This document shows, in pieces, positions 52,720 through 63,640 of a stretch of 64,000 nt of DNA. The notes beneath the pieces are model-generated. The model was not told the origin of the DNA. It saw only the letters and a list, made by a program, of their open reading frames with translations, and made no database searches. How positions within the stretch are numbered: position 1 is the first letter of the stretch; each line of letters begins with the position of its first letter. This stretch comes from Oegoconia quadripuncta (Eukaryota; Arthropoda; Insecta; Lepidoptera; Autostichidae): contig OX438745.1 of NCBI GenBank assembly GCA_949316235.1, forward strand, positions 2,051,001 through 2,115,000, written 5' to 3'. A program made the translations under genes and the position numbers.

Positions 52720-52775
52720 CGTGACGTCGGTGGATCAGTGGTTAAGACGCAGTCCCTCCCAATTTGGGATGATGA
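52720..52775 (+). mobile_element. SINE D, head only
   Basis: tgacgtcggtggatcagtgg, ttaagacgcagtccctccca. The tRNA-like 5' head without a body. Then a short (ATC)n run. Confidence 0.65.
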
Positions 52776-53295
52776 TCTCATCATCATCATCGCTTATTCT
52801 TTCTAAGGATCTCTTCCTTCCTAATTCGATCTGGTAGCCAATAATTTGACACAAATCAAAAAATTTCAACTGGGCCCGGATGGTCGTGAAGCGAGGAGGC
52901 TGTGCCGATGTATTGTAAATTTGTTGCCGATGTTGATAAAGTTAACTATGTATAAAAAAATCCAATATTAGCTGTCTATGCAATGTGTGGTCGACGATTA
53001 CCCTATTTACATATTTAGTTCTAAAAATAATTCCATACTGAATAGCCATGACTACACGGGCGTATCGAGCCAGGTGACAATTGATAGATATTGGGATAAA
53101 TTCAATCGGGAATTGTGTTTTGCATTTGCGAGAACATCGCAACTTCACGACAAAGGGAGGGAACCGTTTGGATACAATTACCTTATTCACATCTTTAGAA
53201 TTTGATTTATTTAGAATACAGTCGATTTCGGAGAAGGAAAAAGGTATTGTATTCGATGTAGATTAATTTTCACGCAGACTTGACTCGCACAGGAG
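52776..53295. other. No recognised feature
   Basis: Two overlapping frames of 75-82 codons on opposite strands (52942-53205) show no family signature. I do not call a gene. Confidence 0.45.
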
Positions 53296-53328
53296 AGTTT
53301 TTTACACACAACGGGTTAAAGCTTGAAG
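53296..53328 (-). mobile_element. Possible SINE C tail remnant
   Basis: gttttttacacacaacgggt resembles the complement of the SINE C end. Very short. Confidence 0.35.
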
Positions 53329-53338
53329 TCATTCGGAA

Positions 53339-53540
53339 TTGGGGGCACTGAAAACCAGCGCTGTGATTCGTCGCAGCATGAGCTGAGTGCTAACCCATTT
53401 GTGCACGCCGCAACACGTGACTGCATTCTCGGGATCTTTTTCATAATTGTATTTCTATTTTAGCTATAATTTACTACTTTGTTTTTGTATCGTATTGTGG
53501 TCTTCATAACAAACTATTGTTATTCTTATTCAATCACACT
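53339..53540 (+). mobile_element. LINE J2 3' end
   Basis: ggcactgaaaaccagcgctg, then atttgtgcacgccgcaacac and tattgttattcttattcaat. Opposite-strand partner at 49792-49996. Confidence 0.75.
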
Positions 53541-53741
53541 CGTTCAGTAGAAATGTGACAGAAGCCTGTACCTACTGCAGGGTATCCGGGTGAAAGTCGT
53601 ATCCACTGACATGACGTCCCCCCAGAGCTCGACTTCTATTGCGGATAAGACCACATAACCTTCAAATTCCAGTACTGCTCAATCAAACCTGGCTCATGTG
53701 GCTGGTCAGTCTGTAATGGCCCGTTAGAGTCTTTGATTAGA
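53541..53741. other. No recognised feature
   Basis: Unassigned. Confidence 0.4.
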
Positions 53742-53900
53742 ATAGAATAGGATTTATTTGCTCTTGAATGGGGTACATTAGGTGTTATTACAATTCAATT
53801 CAATTCTTTTAAGTAATGGCTTTCCTGTTTAGGATTCTGCCAGCATCAAGTCAGTCATGGGAGTGACAACATTGCAGATAACCGGTTGGCAGATTTATAA
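53742..53900 (-). mobile_element. LINE tail with AGAAT repeats
   Basis: ttagaatagaataggattta is the complement of a (TATTC)n tail. Comparable tails are at 54917 and 59095. Confidence 0.55.
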
Positions 53901-54009
53901 TGTGGTTATTAATTTATTTACATGCACCAGTTGAAGTTGATCCAATCTAAAACAAAACAACGAAACACACATAAAGCAACGTCACAAGTATACACAGATA
54001 GTTACACTA

Positions 54010-54300
54010 TTATAGTTTAATGTTATTATTACTAATAAAGTTAGACAAAATTTGGACAAAAGAGGACGGTACAAAGGTAAGTAAACACTTCAAATTAGTG
54101 GGACGGGGGATGTCAGAGGGTAAGGAATCATATAGTGAATAATGTAAAATCGGACATTCAAAGAAAAGGTGGTCAGGAGTTCCTTCATCCAGTCCACACT
54201 CGCAGACCGAGGAGTCCCTTATCCGCAGTTTTGCTAAATGTACAGGCGTGCAAGCATGACCTATACGAAGTCGACAAATGGTGGACACAACTTGTTTGCT
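54010..54300 (-). pseudogene. LINE ORF2 C-terminal knuckle
   Basis: Reversed frame 54010-54288 reads STICRLRIGHACTPVHLAKL, then SSVCECGLDEGTPDHLFFEC, then PILHYSLYDSLPSDIPRP. (R..GH..., then C.CG....ESPDH(I/L)(L/F)F.CP) is a classical C-terminal motif of I/Jockey-like LINE proteins. The frame is open for 92 codons to its stop, and the polymerase and RNase H regions upstream are not present. The position of the 3' tail is uncertain; the AGAAT-type tail at 53742 may belong to it. Confidence 0.8.
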
Positions 54301-54477
54301 AATTTTTTTGAATTTAAAAAACCAAGGCTTAAATGTATTACAATAAGATCATCCTAATACAGTCATTATAATGACATGCATATATTTGACAATATCCAAT
54401 TTTGACATCAAGAAAATTAGCATGCATTCAATTGTCCATGTGTTCCAAGAACTCATTAATGGAACAGAACGAGTATT

Positions 54478-54890
54478 GCAACTAATCAAATCAAATCAAA
54501 TCAAAAATATTTTATTCAAAGTAGGATACAAAAATATCACATAATGAAAGTCAACATGTTATTTTTTTAAAACTACATCGCTTCACAAGGTGTTATGGTT
54601 AGGGAGAAGAAGCGACAAGAAAGTCCGCAACAACACATCTTTTCAATTAGTTTCCATCTTTACAATAATATTACATTTTATATTACATATTACAAAACAA
54701 TAGCAATTAACATAACGACCAGCTAACACCAGACCTCCTTATCGCCTAAATAATCATGTATCCTGTAATAACCCTTCTTACACAGAGTTTCTTTAATGTG
54801 GCGTTTAAATTTCTGCTCTGTTAAACTCAATACATGTTCTGGTATTTTATTGTAAAAGCGTATGCTGTGTCCCACAAAGGATGTGGCTTC
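54478..54890 (-). mobile_element. LINE H, 3' end with last codons
   Basis: Reversed: (AATCA)n tail at 54486-54505, 3' UTR, then coding sequence 54723-54870 reading IRFYNKIPEHVLSLTEQKFK, RHIKETLCKKGYYRIHDYLG and DKEVWC with a stop at 54723-54725. The unbroken model against which the split copy at 23367-24293 was recognised. Confidence 0.83.
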
Positions 54891-55317
54891 ACATTAGTTA
54901 TATACTCATTATTTAGAATGGAGTAGAATAGAAATCTTTATTGTTTTTAAATGTGGCGGATACAGGTCGTGTTGAATGGATACAGAGTCTTTACCAGAGG
55001 CTAGGAAAATTGAATAAAATTTTATTAGTTCATAAATAAATAACAGTCACAAGAAAGCCCCAAAAATGTCTCTTGACGTAGTATAAATACTCATCAATAT
55101 GAAAAACGCGAAATAACCAAATTACGTATTCTGTCGGATTGTTTGCCTTAACTTGGGCTTAAATTAAGGGAAACAAAATCTCGGCCGAGCGGGAGATACA
55201 CAGGGGACAGATTGAGTGCAATTTATGGCTCGTTAAAACTCGCTACAGACGATGATGTATACTGTGTTGGTATGAAAGTTTGTGTGAGTTATTTTATCGC
55301 TTTGTTATAATAATTTT
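54891..55317. other. LINE tail remnant, then unassigned
   Basis: gagtagaatagaaatcttta (54917) is another AGAAT-type tail complement. The remainder has no match. Confidence 0.4.
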
Positions 55318-55525
55318 ACGACCTATTGGTGTAGTGGATAGTGACCATATCAGCGAAACCAACGGTTGCGGGTTCCAATCCCGCGAGGGGTAAATGTTTG
55401 TGTGATGAATGCGTACATTTATTCCCGAGTCTTGGATGTTTATATAAATATTTATGTATGTTTATCTGTTATCTAGTATCCATAGCACAAGCTTTTTTTA
55501 GTTTGGGACTGGATTATTGGTATGA
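55318..55525 (+). mobile_element. SINE B
   Basis: acgacctattggtgtagtgg head, B box gggttccaatcccgcgagg (one change), body and 3' segment intact to tttgggactggattattgg. Confidence 0.87.
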
Positions 55526-55945
55526 CTATTTAGACGATAAACTATCGGACATGACTAGCTCATTCGCATGCCAGGCTATTTCACAATTAATAGATAGATA
55601 AAGCCTTTATTTGTTTCCACAGTCACACACATACATTTAGCTTATACATATTGATACACAGATAAGGTAACACATCAACAACAATAAGATAATATTGTAA
55701 CACTAAGCATGCGTGTAATAATGAAATAAAATACCTAATTGTAATATAAAATTCAGTTTTTAAAAGAGCAACTCCACGAGTTTATGCTTGTTCTTCTCAG
55801 GGGAAAATTGTATTTTGAACATACGGTAGCTTAGAAAAGGTAAAATTTAATTAATTTTTTATAAAAAAAAATAAAAAAAAATTTACTGTTTTAAGTGTAG
55901 GTACCCAGTGTACCTTGGAAATAAAACATTTTTGACTTTGACTTT
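55526..55945 (+). mobile_element. LINE K 3' end with nested LINE J fragment
   Basis: LINE K: ccaggctatttcacaattaa (55571), then aaaagagcaactccacgagt (55762), ending acatttttgactttgact (55927). Between them at 55586-55720 lies a reversed LINE J tail (tagatagataaagcctttat). Confidence 0.78.
55586..55720 (-). mobile_element. LINE J tail nested in LINE K
   Basis: Same sequence as 30797-30925 (tgtttccacagtcacacaca). Also adjacent to LINE K at that other site. Confidence 0.75.
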
Positions 55946-55984
55946 TGAACATTTGCAATAATGCAGATTTACTTAATATTTATA

Positions 55985-57170
55985 ACACCAGGGGGCCTAC
56001 AATCACCTCTTATAGCAATATTACAGTAATATTACTTTGGAAATTCGTACCCCGACCGCCTTAAAACAAGCTTATTATAATATTGTTTTGTTAAGCAGTT
56101 TTGTGACGTCACCGCTGAATCATTCGCTCAATTCGTACCATCATCGTTGTTTAACGGTCGTTTGACAGCTAGTAATATTGCTCAAACGTCAAATTTTATA
56201 ATCTTAAAAAAGTTAGTCTCTTGTGATGGTTTTATTATTGTTTTAGTGGTATAAGGATAATAAACCGTTATTTTCGCTTAAAAAAGTAAGTGGATGTGTT
56301 TTTCACAATAACTCTTTATAAATACATTGTGTTCATTGCGTAAACCGATAAGAAATACATTAAATGTGATGTGGTTTTAGATGGCCAATAATTACGAATT
56401 ATTCGAGTTTCTGGAAGAGGATGCCGCAGAGGATTTGTCGGAGAAGATGCAACGTCGAAGGCGATTACGTGAAGAATGTAATCCCTTCGATATTGACGAA
56501 GCTGAATTTGTTCGACGAGTTCTTTGTCTAGGATGCTTGCTTATTCTATAAATGCACAAAAATCACTAAAACATTAGTTTGTATATACTTCTAGTCGCCA
56601 TAATATAAATTCTATAAAACCAGTAAAAGAATAATTTCAAACAAATAAAAATTTTATACCAAGATTATGAAATTAAGAAAGCCCCTCGCTTATTACTTTG
56701 ACACAATGTTTCATTTTACGGAACGACACCGGCGGCGGGAGCAGCGTTACTTCACATTTAATTTACGCTTTCTTGCATTACTTCAATGAAAATGTATATT
56801 TAAATTTATATATGCATAAATATAAAAAACTTTTATTTCTAATTATGCATTTCAACAATAAAAATATGAACATAAACGACAAAAATCATGCACAATATTT
56901 AAATAATTGCGTATACCGGAACGCTATTATTATTCGAGGTGTGAAAGTGATAACGCTATACAAAGGTATAACGTTGTCTCGTTCTTCTGACTGCAAGGAA
57001 TAGACAAATCATTCGTTCTTTCCCGTCTCTAAGCAGGAGTAAAACAATATTGTTTTGTATTATCGCTAGATGATCGCGGTACGAATTTGAGTAATATTAC
57101 TTTAACATTGAAACAAAACGTTCCTGAAACATGATGGTTTTTAAAATGATCGTTGTAGGCCCCCTGGTGT
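55985..57170 (+). mobile_element. PIF/Harbinger-like element, non-autonomous
   Basis: The terminal repeats acaccagggggcctacaa and its complement are exact over 18 bp. Further inward, gtaatattac and aattcgtacc blocks are also mirrored (56025-56060 against 57075-57110). One short frame resembles a Harbinger N-terminus. The remaining interior is AT-rich and non-coding. A TNA target duplication is not obvious at the borders. Confidence 0.72.
56381..56551 (+). pseudogene. Truncated HARBI1-like N-terminus (56 codons)
   Basis: ATG at 56381 opens MANNYELFEFLEEDAAEDLS, then EKMQRRRRLREECNPFDIDE, then AEFVRRVLCLGCLLIL before TAA. An acidic start, an arginine-rich block and NPF(D)...EF.RR(F/Y)RL is how the N-terminus of Harbinger transposases (HARBI1 type) looks. 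After EFVRR the expected helix-turn-helix and DDE domain are missing, so this frame cannot make a transposase. It could at most be a short leftover peptide. It lies centrally in the Harbinger-like element and starts 396 bp from its left end. Confidence 0.55.
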
Positions 57171-57346
57171 GTCTCAGCCTTAGACTAGGTACCGTAACAA
57201 AGAGCAACATCGCATTGCCGCTAGAATATTAAGTAGAGACTACCTAGTAATACTTCTTGCCTAGCAACTAATTGTTGTCAAACTTATTATCTGTCAACAA
57301 AATTGTGTAATAATTATATTTGTATTATCTGAAAGTAGATGAGAAA
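57171..57346. other. No recognised feature
   Basis: Unassigned. Confidence 0.35.
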
Positions 57347-57408
57347 CGTTTATATTATCCAATGATATTATATTAATAATAATATAATATCATTGGATAA
57401 TATAAACG
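57347..57408. repeat. 62-bp palindrome with 30-bp arms
   Basis: cgtttatattatccaatgat and its complement close a perfect AT-rich hairpin. Only the central base pair does not match and there is no loop of note. Confidence 0.92.
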
Positions 57409-57484
57409 CAGTATAAACTGCTTCCCCATATTACCGCTCTTTCATATATTTATGTTATTCTTTCCTTCGTCATAATTTTATAAA

Positions 57485-57640
57485 TTACATACATACATAC
57501 ATACATAATGTCACGCCTGTTTCCCGTTGGGGTAGGCAGAGACCACAGACTTCCACTTGCTACGATCCTGACACACCTCTTCTGCTTCCTTTACTCTCAT
57601 GAGGTTGTTCATACATGCTCGTCGGTTTCATTTTATCTTT
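57485..57640. repeat. Dispersed repeat R, copy 2, with (ACAT)n end
   Basis: acatacatacatacataatg leads into cacgcctgtttcccgttggg and tagcagagaccaca-like sequence. Reverse match to 45035-45185. The short-repeat border suggests a retroposon tail. Confidence 0.68.
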
Positions 57641-58163
57641 ATAAATTACCTGTATAAATATTCAGTATATATATATTAAATAATGTTTAATTTTAGCTAT
57701 ATGCAACTGTTATATTTAGTTATGTGGATGGATTTGCACGACTAGTACAACTTTCCGCATCGCGTCGGAGGCTCTTGATGTTGGGCTCTTTTATAAACCA
57801 GCGCTGTAACAATTTTTTTTTTTTTGACGGGGTTAAACCCATTTACGCGTTCGACCCATTTACGAGGATATGTGGGACTCACCACTCCAGACGGGAGCTG
57901 TCCTACCCACTAAAAACCCCCCGGTGTTCCTCCGCGCGCACCGAAACGGCGTGGCCACGGGTACCCCTCGGTAATCGTCCGCAGCCACGCCAGCGCGACG
58001 CCCGCCGCCAGGGCAACAATTGCTACAGCATATGCTGAGATGGATTGCCATGACACTGCACTCACCGCATTTCAAAATCTGTTTCTGTATATTGTGATAA
58101 TTTTCATGTTTTTCTTAATATTGTTGTTGTTATAATGTGGTGTCAAATAAATATGTCTATGTC
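57641..58163. other. GC-rich block (57830-58060), unassigned
   Basis: A T run (57812) is followed by ggggttaaacccatttacgc and a GC-rich stretch. Overlapping frames on both strands (104 and 71 codons) have no recognisable domain. The T run plus GC-rich body could be a reversed retroposon. Confidence 0.4.
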
Positions 58164-59096
58164 CATGTATAAGATTTTTGTGATATGCATTATACAGGGT
58201 ATCCGACGGTAGATTTTTCATTTTTGTGATATGCATTATACAGGGTATCCGACGGTAGATTTTTCATTTTTGTGATATGCATTATACAGAGTATCCGACG
58301 GTAGATTTTTCATTTTTGTGATATGCATTATACAGGGTATCCGACGGTAGATTTTTCATTTTTGTGATATGCATTATACAGGGTAGCCGACGGTAGATTT
58401 TTCATTTTTGTGATATGCATTATACAGGGTATCCGACGGTAGATTTTTCATTTTGTGATATGCATTATACAGGGTATCCGACGGTAGATTTTTCATTTTT
58501 GTGATATGCATTATACAGGGTATCCGACGGTAGATTTTTCATTTTTGTGATATGCATTATACAGGGTATCCGACGGTAGATTTTTCATTTTTGTGATATG
58601 CATTATACAGAGTATCCGACGGTAGATTTTTCATTTTTGTGATATGCATTATACAGGGTATCCGACGGTAGATTTTTCATTTTTGTGATATGCATTATAC
58701 AGGGTATCCGACGGTAGATTTTTCATTTTTGTGATATGCATTATACAGGGTATCCGACGGTAGATTTTTCATTTTTGTGATATGCATTATACAGGGTATC
58801 CGACGGTAGATTTTTCATTTTTGTGATATGCATTATACAGAGTATCCGACGGTAGATTTTTCATTTTTGTGATATGCATTATACAGGGTATCCGACGGTA
58901 GATTTTTCATTTTTGTGATATGCATTATACAGGGTATCCGACGGTAGATTTTTCATTTTTGTGATATGCATTATACAGGGTATCCGACGGTAGATTTTTC
59001 ATTTTTGTGATATGCATTATACAGGGTATCCGACGGTAGATTTTTCATTTTTGTGATATGCATTATACAGGGTATCCGACGGTAGATTTTTCATTT
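58164..59096. repeat. 46-bp satellite, 20 units
   Basis: The unit cagggtatccgacggtagat followed by ttttcatttttgtgatatgc and attata recurs every 46 bp from 58195 to 59068 (one unit is 45 bp). Variants: cagagt in units 3, 10 and 15, and gtagcc in unit 5. Otherwise the units are the same. The unit's tatacagggtatcc looks like the tip of a mariner-type terminal repeat. Confidence 0.96.
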
Positions 59097-59165
59097 AGAA
59101 TAGAATAGAAAGCGTTTATTTGACACGCTGAACGACACATTAAAGCAGAAAAAATAACATGTTGT
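59097..59165 (-). mobile_element. LINE tail with AGAAT repeats
   Basis: tagaatagaatagaaagcgt, complement of a (TATTC)n tail. It starts exactly at the end of the satellite. Confidence 0.55.
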
Positions 59166-59171
59166 ACTTAT

Positions 59172-59850
59172 CTCTAGCCGATTCTCTAATTAGTTACGGA
59201 CTGGGTAGTTATGGGCGTACTTATAAAACATATATGGATAGCTTATATAAGCTACAACTTAGTCTACTTAAAAATATTGTACCAATATTTATATAAAATA
59301 AGTATAAGGAAAATAATGAGGAATTGTTTAAGCACTGTAGAATATTAACTGTGTACAACAAAATTAAAATGTCAATAGTTTTAGAAAAATTTCCCAACAT
59401 AGCATTGTTAACAAAAACAAGTAGACCAAGTCATCTACGTAATTTGGCATACCTACCACCATATCAACTTCCTAAATGTAATAATGTATATGGCATGAGA
59501 ATATGGGATTATATTTTACCAGATATTTTAAATATATTCCTGGTGAACTATATTCACATAACGTTAAACAATATAAAAATGCATTAAAGAAGTACTTTAT
59601 AGATGGAAATATGTAGGAAGTGCCTTTCCAACAAATTTTATTTCGATAGCGAGACACATGTCTACTTGCTTTCGTATATTGTATTATGTATGTAGATATT
59701 TTAAGTTGCTTTTGTAATAATTAATAACGTGGCGGGTCAGTGACCTCATTCACACTACACACAAACCTTTACAGGTTTTCGTAGGCGTCTTATACTGAAG
59801 ATTGTTCAAATAATGTTCTATGGATAAATAAATTAAAAAAAAAAAACAAT
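59172..59850 (+). pseudogene. LINE, ORF2 C-terminal end and 3' UTR
   Basis: Reads LISYGLGSYGRTYKTYMDSL, then YKLQLSLLKNIVPIFI, one stop (about 59293), NEELFKHCRILTVYNKIKMS, then SHLRNLAYLPPYQLPKCNNV, YGMRIWDYILPDIL. A one-base shift near 59530 is needed to continue with KYIPGELYSHNVKQYKNALK and KYFIDGNM to the stop at about 59612. This follows the C-terminal third of CR1/Jockey-like proteins (Y(G)...G..., LFKK..(I)L, G.R.W...P). A 3' UTR with an A-rich end follows to 59850. One stop and one frameshift only, so it is not very old. Confidence 0.75.
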
Positions 59851-59902
59851 AACATTATACAAAGTAGGTATTACATCGCATAAAAATAACATTGCAAGTG
59901 AG

Positions 59903-60115
59903 ATAAATAAATAATAAATAAATAAATATCCTTAGACATACACACAGCGCCATCTAGTTCCACAGTAAGCAACTATAGGCTTGTGTTGTGGATACCAGAT
60001 GGTTGATATACTACATAAATATCTTTTTTTTTGTAAATAAATACTTATTATAAATGAAAACATCCGTAACTCGGGTACACATGTCCGTATTCATCACACA
60101 AACATATGCCCCTAT
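59903..60115 (-). mobile_element. SINE A, head missing
   Basis: aataaataaataaatatcct, 3' segment and body, cut at aacatatgcccctat before the B box. Confidence 0.88.
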
Positions 60116-60202
60116 ACTCGATCACAGTTTGTATGAAAATTGGTCACCATCGTTCACCTTGAAGGCCCAAAAACATTCAATACTAAACAACTCATTCAAC
60201 CA

Positions 60203-60400
60203 ATATTATAAAAGCAAAAGTTTGGAGGTTTGTTTGTTTGCTCAATCACCGCGAAACAGGTAAACAGATGTACTTGAAATTTCGCCCACATGAAGAATAT
60301 GCCAGGGCATATTCAGGGCAGGGCATATGTGGTATACTTTTTATCTCGATAAAGGAATTCTTGTGGGATGAACAAATCACAAATATTAACGAAATTATAC
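60203..60400 (+). mobile_element. Helitron-like fragment, diverged
   Basis: attataaaagcaaaagtttg, then atcaccgcgaaacagg and ttatctcgataaaggaattc. An older copy of 47243-47486. Confidence 0.55.
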
Positions 60401-60481
60401 ATATGTGAGGTTTCGGCACGTAAAAAGAATAGAATCAACCCGTCTGAGAGTCGTTAAAGGCGATTATAGGTTTGGGAAATA

Positions 60482-60903
60482 TTGGGTCTTTACCCAATGA
60501 AATTGAAGTTTTTTTTCTTCATTAATCATATGTACCAATTCCTGCGATTTTCAAAGCTATATCCAAATTTTTTTTTTTTGGAAAATGGAATATTACTTCA
60601 AGGTTACACATGAAATATTTTTTTATTTCTGGGCTTAATCACATAATAAAAAAAATTTAAACAGAGCTCTTTTCATGTGCTTCCCATAATCACTTCTTAG
60701 ATTCGCTGAAACTTTTATAAAGCGGTTACTTTTAAAAATTAACGCTGCCTATACTTAACTTAATGTTATCCGATCATACACACAAAGTTTAGCTAAATTT
60801 GGATTTGCCGTTCCCAAAAAAAAAATCAAAAATGTTTGTATGGAGAAAACAGTCTTAATGAAATTCTTCATACAAAATGCCAATTTCATAGGTAAGGACC
60901 TAA
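60482..60903 (-). mobile_element. MITE F, copy 3 (TA target duplication)
   Basis: 422 bp, reversed relative to copies 1 and 2. ttgggtctttacccaatgaa to ggtaaggacctaa, TA on both sides (60480-60481, 60904-60905). Confidence 0.87.
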
Positions 60904-60905
60904 TA

Positions 60906-61482
60906 CTAGTACTTGTTATAAGCAATATTGTAATCTTAATTTGTCATCTGATTGTGTGTAAGGTACATCAAAAGGTCCGTTCCCCAAAACTATATCCGTT
61001 AAATGACACTATCTGATCCTCTCAAATAGTTCGGATACGCGTTGATTGCTTTTGTCCGTGCAAATGACGCTTGTGGCGTATTAATTATTAAAATCAAATA
61101 CAAAATTGTACCGATTTCTGTGGCCATGTTTGTATCAATGAAAATTGTGAAATGTACAATTTTCACGATAAAACATTGGTAACCGTTGCGGTTCGTATTC
61201 AATTTGTTTATAATTTGGCTACAAATATGTTTTAGTTGTAAAATAACTAGTATTGTGTTTATTATATTGGTAAGCAATCAAATATAATCTAGGCTAAGTA
61301 TGATATTAATTACATGCAGTGATCAAACGGATGTACACCTTGATTCCATTGCTACATTCTACAAAGCTGCTTGGCTTCTCTAACACACGAGAATCTTAGA
61401 ATAATTCAAGAAGTTCTGAACTATTTCATTAAACATTAATTAGTTATTGTATTATGTATCCATATGTTGTATATGCCGGAGA
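60906..61482. other. No recognised feature
   Basis: Unassigned. Confidence 0.5.
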
Positions 61483-61670
61483 AGGGACGGTCATTGCTGG
61501 CGACCGGACGTCGCCGGCAGTCTCGTGGTATTGGGTGACTCGGGTAATTGCGATATCAAGTCAAGCTACTAAAGGCGAATTGGATATCTTGACAATAGGA
61601 TTTAGTAGAACGAGGTAATGGTCTGGCACTGATGGAACACGGGCCCGATAATCTCAAATATTTCAACTCT
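61483..61670 (+). repeat. Unclassified repeat N, copy 2
   Basis: cagtctcgtggtattgggtg, ctcgggtaattgcg, aacacgggcccgataatct. Matches 17463-17650. Confidence 0.65.
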
Positions 61671-61711
61671 ATTTTATCTCTTATCAGATGGAACCAAACT
61701 ATGCTATGCTA

Positions 61712-61772
61712 TCAACGTCGTTGCTTAGAGGCAGACTTAGATAAGATGACCAGGCGGACATTTATAAATATC
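61712..61772 (-). mobile_element. Possible SINE C remnant
   Basis: cgttgcttagaggcagactt, agataagatgaccaggcgga fits a badly decayed SINE C body. Confidence 0.4.
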
Positions 61773-63296
61773 TACAGTCAACATAGTGGGAATGGAACCA
61801 GCGGTCTCCATTCTGTAAAATTCCCATATCTCTGATTGTTGAAATTGTAGTCAAAAGGCTACCTTCAATGCCTCGCTTTACAGTGAGACTATTGGCCAGC
61901 TCTCTACTATTGCCAAACACTAGCAAGGCATTGGGATAACTCTTTAAAGAGCACCAGTCCTCCTATCGTCTAACTAAATGTGAACACCTAATGACAATTT
62001 TGAGCAATAATAAGACTTTAAATGTGAAATAGAAATTTCTTTATTACATATGGTATATTATTTTAAGGAAATGTAGTCCTAATTGCGTTATTACCTAAAA
62101 TGTATGTTACTTCACTGGTCCTAAAACCATATCGCAGAAGGATAGTTACCTTAAATAAGCATGCAACAATCACAAACATACATTGAATTCACCTCGTATA
62201 TTTTTTAAGCCAACCTCTTTTCAATGGAATAAAAATAAACGTAGAAGCACATCGATCCATCTACCGGGGGGCTATCCACATTGCACTTTCCCATACAACA
62301 CATTCTACACTTATAGTATATATTAAGCCAGTAGCATTAAGCCACAGGTTGGGCGACTGAGTTTAATATCGCACAAAGGCTTTAGTTGCCGGCGCCTCGG
62401 TAAAGATTAAGTCCACATGCATTATGTATTATGCTGACGGTATTGTGACATACTGACTGACAGGATTATGAGCTTTGTATTATTGTCGTATTGTTATGGG
62501 ATTTCCTCGAGTAGTGGAGCTCTCTAGCAGTAAAAGAGTGTTTAATATTTTATATATACATTAAATGTATGTGCAAAATATGATCTAAGAGTTGTCAAAC
62601 TATGACAGCTTTTATTAAAAATACTGGCCCTAGATAGTATCCCTGAGGTAGTACGACAAAACGTATTTGATTTTATTTCGATTGCTGTATTATACATTAA
62701 CAGAAGTAGAATATAATTAAAAAATATCAAAAGGAAACCATTATTGATAAAGCTAAATACATAATAGTTAGTCAATCTAATATTTAAGTTACGGTTTCGA
62801 AATGTATATCGAAGTCAAAAGCTTCCCACAATATTCAACAGTGAACAAAACAGAGCGATGATAATCTTGACAGATATCCCCAGTTATCCAAACACTGCAA
62901 TCCTCAGCCCCTAAATGTACCATTGTAGAGCTATTCCATACCTTTCTTTATAGTAAATATTACGAGTACAATTTACAGTGAGGTATTTAGTTCTTGTTTT
63001 AGTATAAACCTTTTTCTCACAACTTGCAGATTAAATGTTAAGCCAAATGAGCTACCGGCGCTTTTATAACACAACAATCGAACAATCAAATACCCTTTAT
63101 TGCACAATAAACATAAACTACAACAAGAACAGAACAATATTTCTAAGTAAGCCATTATTGTGCATAGAATTAGTTTACAATATAGACGTTGAATAAAAAT
63201 ATTATTTCAGCTAAAATTTGCCTTTTCCATACCCGACAGTCTCTCTACAATGATACGTGATGGCGGCATTGTGTCTCTCTTACTCGCATAAATCAA
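61773..63296. other. 1.5 kb without recognised repeat or gene
   Basis: The longest stretch in the window with no match to any listed family. Open frames are at most 77 codons and show no motif. It may be old unique intergenic or intronic DNA. Confidence 0.5.
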
Positions 63297-63640
63297 ATCA
63301 AATCAAATCACTTTTATTTCGGACAAATAAATCCATAGGTGTTAGTTACAAGTAAAAAATGTTGTGTTAGTAGGACTATAACTAAAAAACACTAAAAACG
63401 ACGAGGCTCTGCGACAACAGTAGCATGCAGCCGCATCCACCGCGCCCACAGCGGCGAGTCCCAGCGCTGGGCTAACACGCTCAAGATGCCGTTCGTGCTG
63501 GCACGAACACGATTTAGTAGAGAGGCGCTACGCTTTCGCATAATTGAAAAAATAAAGCATGAACGTGATAGCAGTCTTTTATCTCGTGTCATTGTAGGGA
63601 GACTAGGAGTCATGCTAGCCTTGCATACACGGATCAATTA
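63297..63640 (-). pseudogene. LINE, last codons of ORF2 and (AATCA)n tail
   Basis: The tail complement aaatcaaatcaaatcaaatc precedes a reversed frame 63392-63637 that contains RSASLLNRVRASTNGILSVL, then AQRWDSPLWARWMRLHATVV and AEPRRF before its stop. This style of end (PLW.RW.R...) is known to me from moth non-LTR elements, but the clade is not certain. Only the C-terminal 80 codons are present. Confidence 0.6.

Noticed and set aside
56698..57003. 101-codon frame in the Harbinger-like element as a second (Myb-like) protein
   Set aside because: No Myb/SANT-like tryptophan spacing; asparagine/isoleucine-rich composition fits random AT-rich DNA.
58164..59096. CRISPR array
   Set aside because: Units are directly tandem with no unique spacers, and the window is eukaryotic.
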